From contig NZ_WITC01000032.1 of the NCBI RefSeq assembly GCF_009601505.1, positions 1 through 64,000 of the forward strand: a DNA stretch of 64,000 bases, written 5' to 3'. This DNA comes from Sinorhizobium terangae (GTDB lineage Bacteria; Pseudomonadota; Alphaproteobacteria; Rhizobiales; Rhizobiaceae). How positions within the stretch are numbered: position 1 is the first letter of the stretch; each line of letters starts with the position of its first letter. Below the pieces are notes generated by a model. That model searched no databases. It saw only the letters and a program-made list of their open reading frames with translations, and was not told the origin of the DNA. The translations under genes and the position numbers were made by a program. This document shows, piece by piece, positions 63,580 through 64,000 of the stretch.

Positions 63580-64000
63580 AGTCAAGAGGCTGCATCGTCC
63601 GTTGAGATCACGGGCGTTGTTTTGCCTATGTTGGCAAGAAGCGTAATGGCTGAAGAGGTAGCCGTCGACTATACAAAGGTTGGCAAGTATTGCGCCGGGA
63701 TTCAACAGTTTAAAATCTGGGGTTGCAGCGAAACAATGCGGTTGGAAAGTCTATGGGGAGCCCTTCTTCAAGCCGCTACCGAGCTCTTCTTCGAGCAAAC
63801 CTGTAACGCTAGGAATTACCGCATGCTGCATCGATCGAAGCGAACTCGCCAAGAAGCAAGGAAAAATTCGAGCTGATGATTGCCTGTGCAGGCACGGCGC
63901 TAATGCCCCTGGCGATCGGGAGATTGAAGGGCGTGACCTTGATGGCCTGCCGCAAGGACGGCGGTCGCTTCCGCCGGCGCGTCGACCGGCAGCGTGAAGA
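63580..64000. other. Unassigned window end
   Basis: About 420 bp with no recognisable intact gene. One plus-strand frame (starts near 63568) contains LLQAATELFFEQ, which resembles helix 1 of a TetR protein, but the following sequence does not continue as a helix-turn-helix in any frame I checked. A degraded repressor or coincidence are both possible; a real gene may begin beyond the window. Confidence 0.35.

Noticed and set aside
63568-63876. TetR repressor gene divergent from the EmrAB-like genes
   Set aside because: Only LLQAATELFFEQ resembles helix 1; no helix-turn-helix follows in the same or neighbouring frames.

Overview
The window looks like alphaproteobacterial, high-GC, rhizobial DNA, most likely Sinorhizobium/Ensifer. 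Reasons: an acyltransferase, glycosyltransferase, glycosyltransferase, MsbA-type exporter block next to gabD/gabT and a class II aldolase resembles, from memory, the msbA2 neighbourhood of the S. meliloti megaplasmid pSymB. Several intergenic palindromes (1055-1134, 10622-10663, 35898-35941, 36624-36726, 53495-53548) also look like repeats common in that group. No rRNA, tRNA, replication origin or CRISPR array was seen. Nothing was searched in a database, so all names rest on motifs, gene order and memory.

Layout. 1-1054: a complete IS630-family element, whose left end is the first base of the window. 1158-5078: GABA catabolism (gabD, gabT) with a divergent MerR+XRE+cupin regulator. 5473-10621: four-gene surface glycoconjugate synthesis and export operon ending in an MsbA2-like ABC exporter. 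10682-11728: fructose-bisphosphate aldolase. 12485-17787: oligopeptide/dipeptide ABC importer with a structured leader. 17977-22537: MscS-type channel and a DctBD-like two-component pair with an altered sigma-54 contact loop. 22755-24395: quinone/electrophile detoxification pair. 24442-25082: Phd/VapC-type toxin-antitoxin. 25087-30816: TetR-led efflux operon in the order of E. coli cecR-ybhGFSR. 31064-35893: two-component system with cytochrome b561 and PepSY genes, divergent from an EptA-type lipid A phosphoethanolamine transferase.

36102-58041 is a long accessory stretch: phosphatases, several short-chain dehydrogenases, a broken nitronate monooxygenase, a tautomerase, a DJ-1 protein, a DipZ-type thiol redox protein, three exported alpha/beta hydrolases (two of the epoxide hydrolase family), VOC proteins, a second OmpR-type two-component system, a cupin, an NmrA-like protein and a nitrilase. 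LysR, AraC/GlxA-like and MarR regulators are interspersed. It reads as a detoxification island for reactive electrophiles or xenobiotics. 58320-63526 holds a patatin, a GntP permease and an EmrAB-like efflux pair with twin palindromic operators; the last 0.4 kb is unexplained.

The best candidates for undescribed biology are (1) a 24-bp sequence box found three times (45397-45420, 46425-46448 inverted, 48974-48997), before an SDR gene, the AraC-type regulator gene and an exported epoxide hydrolase gene, suggesting a small regulon, and (2) a MarR, nitrilase, NmrA, cupin, epoxide hydrolase unit in which a TGYATATGCA palindrome lies twice before marR and once before the nitrilase gene.
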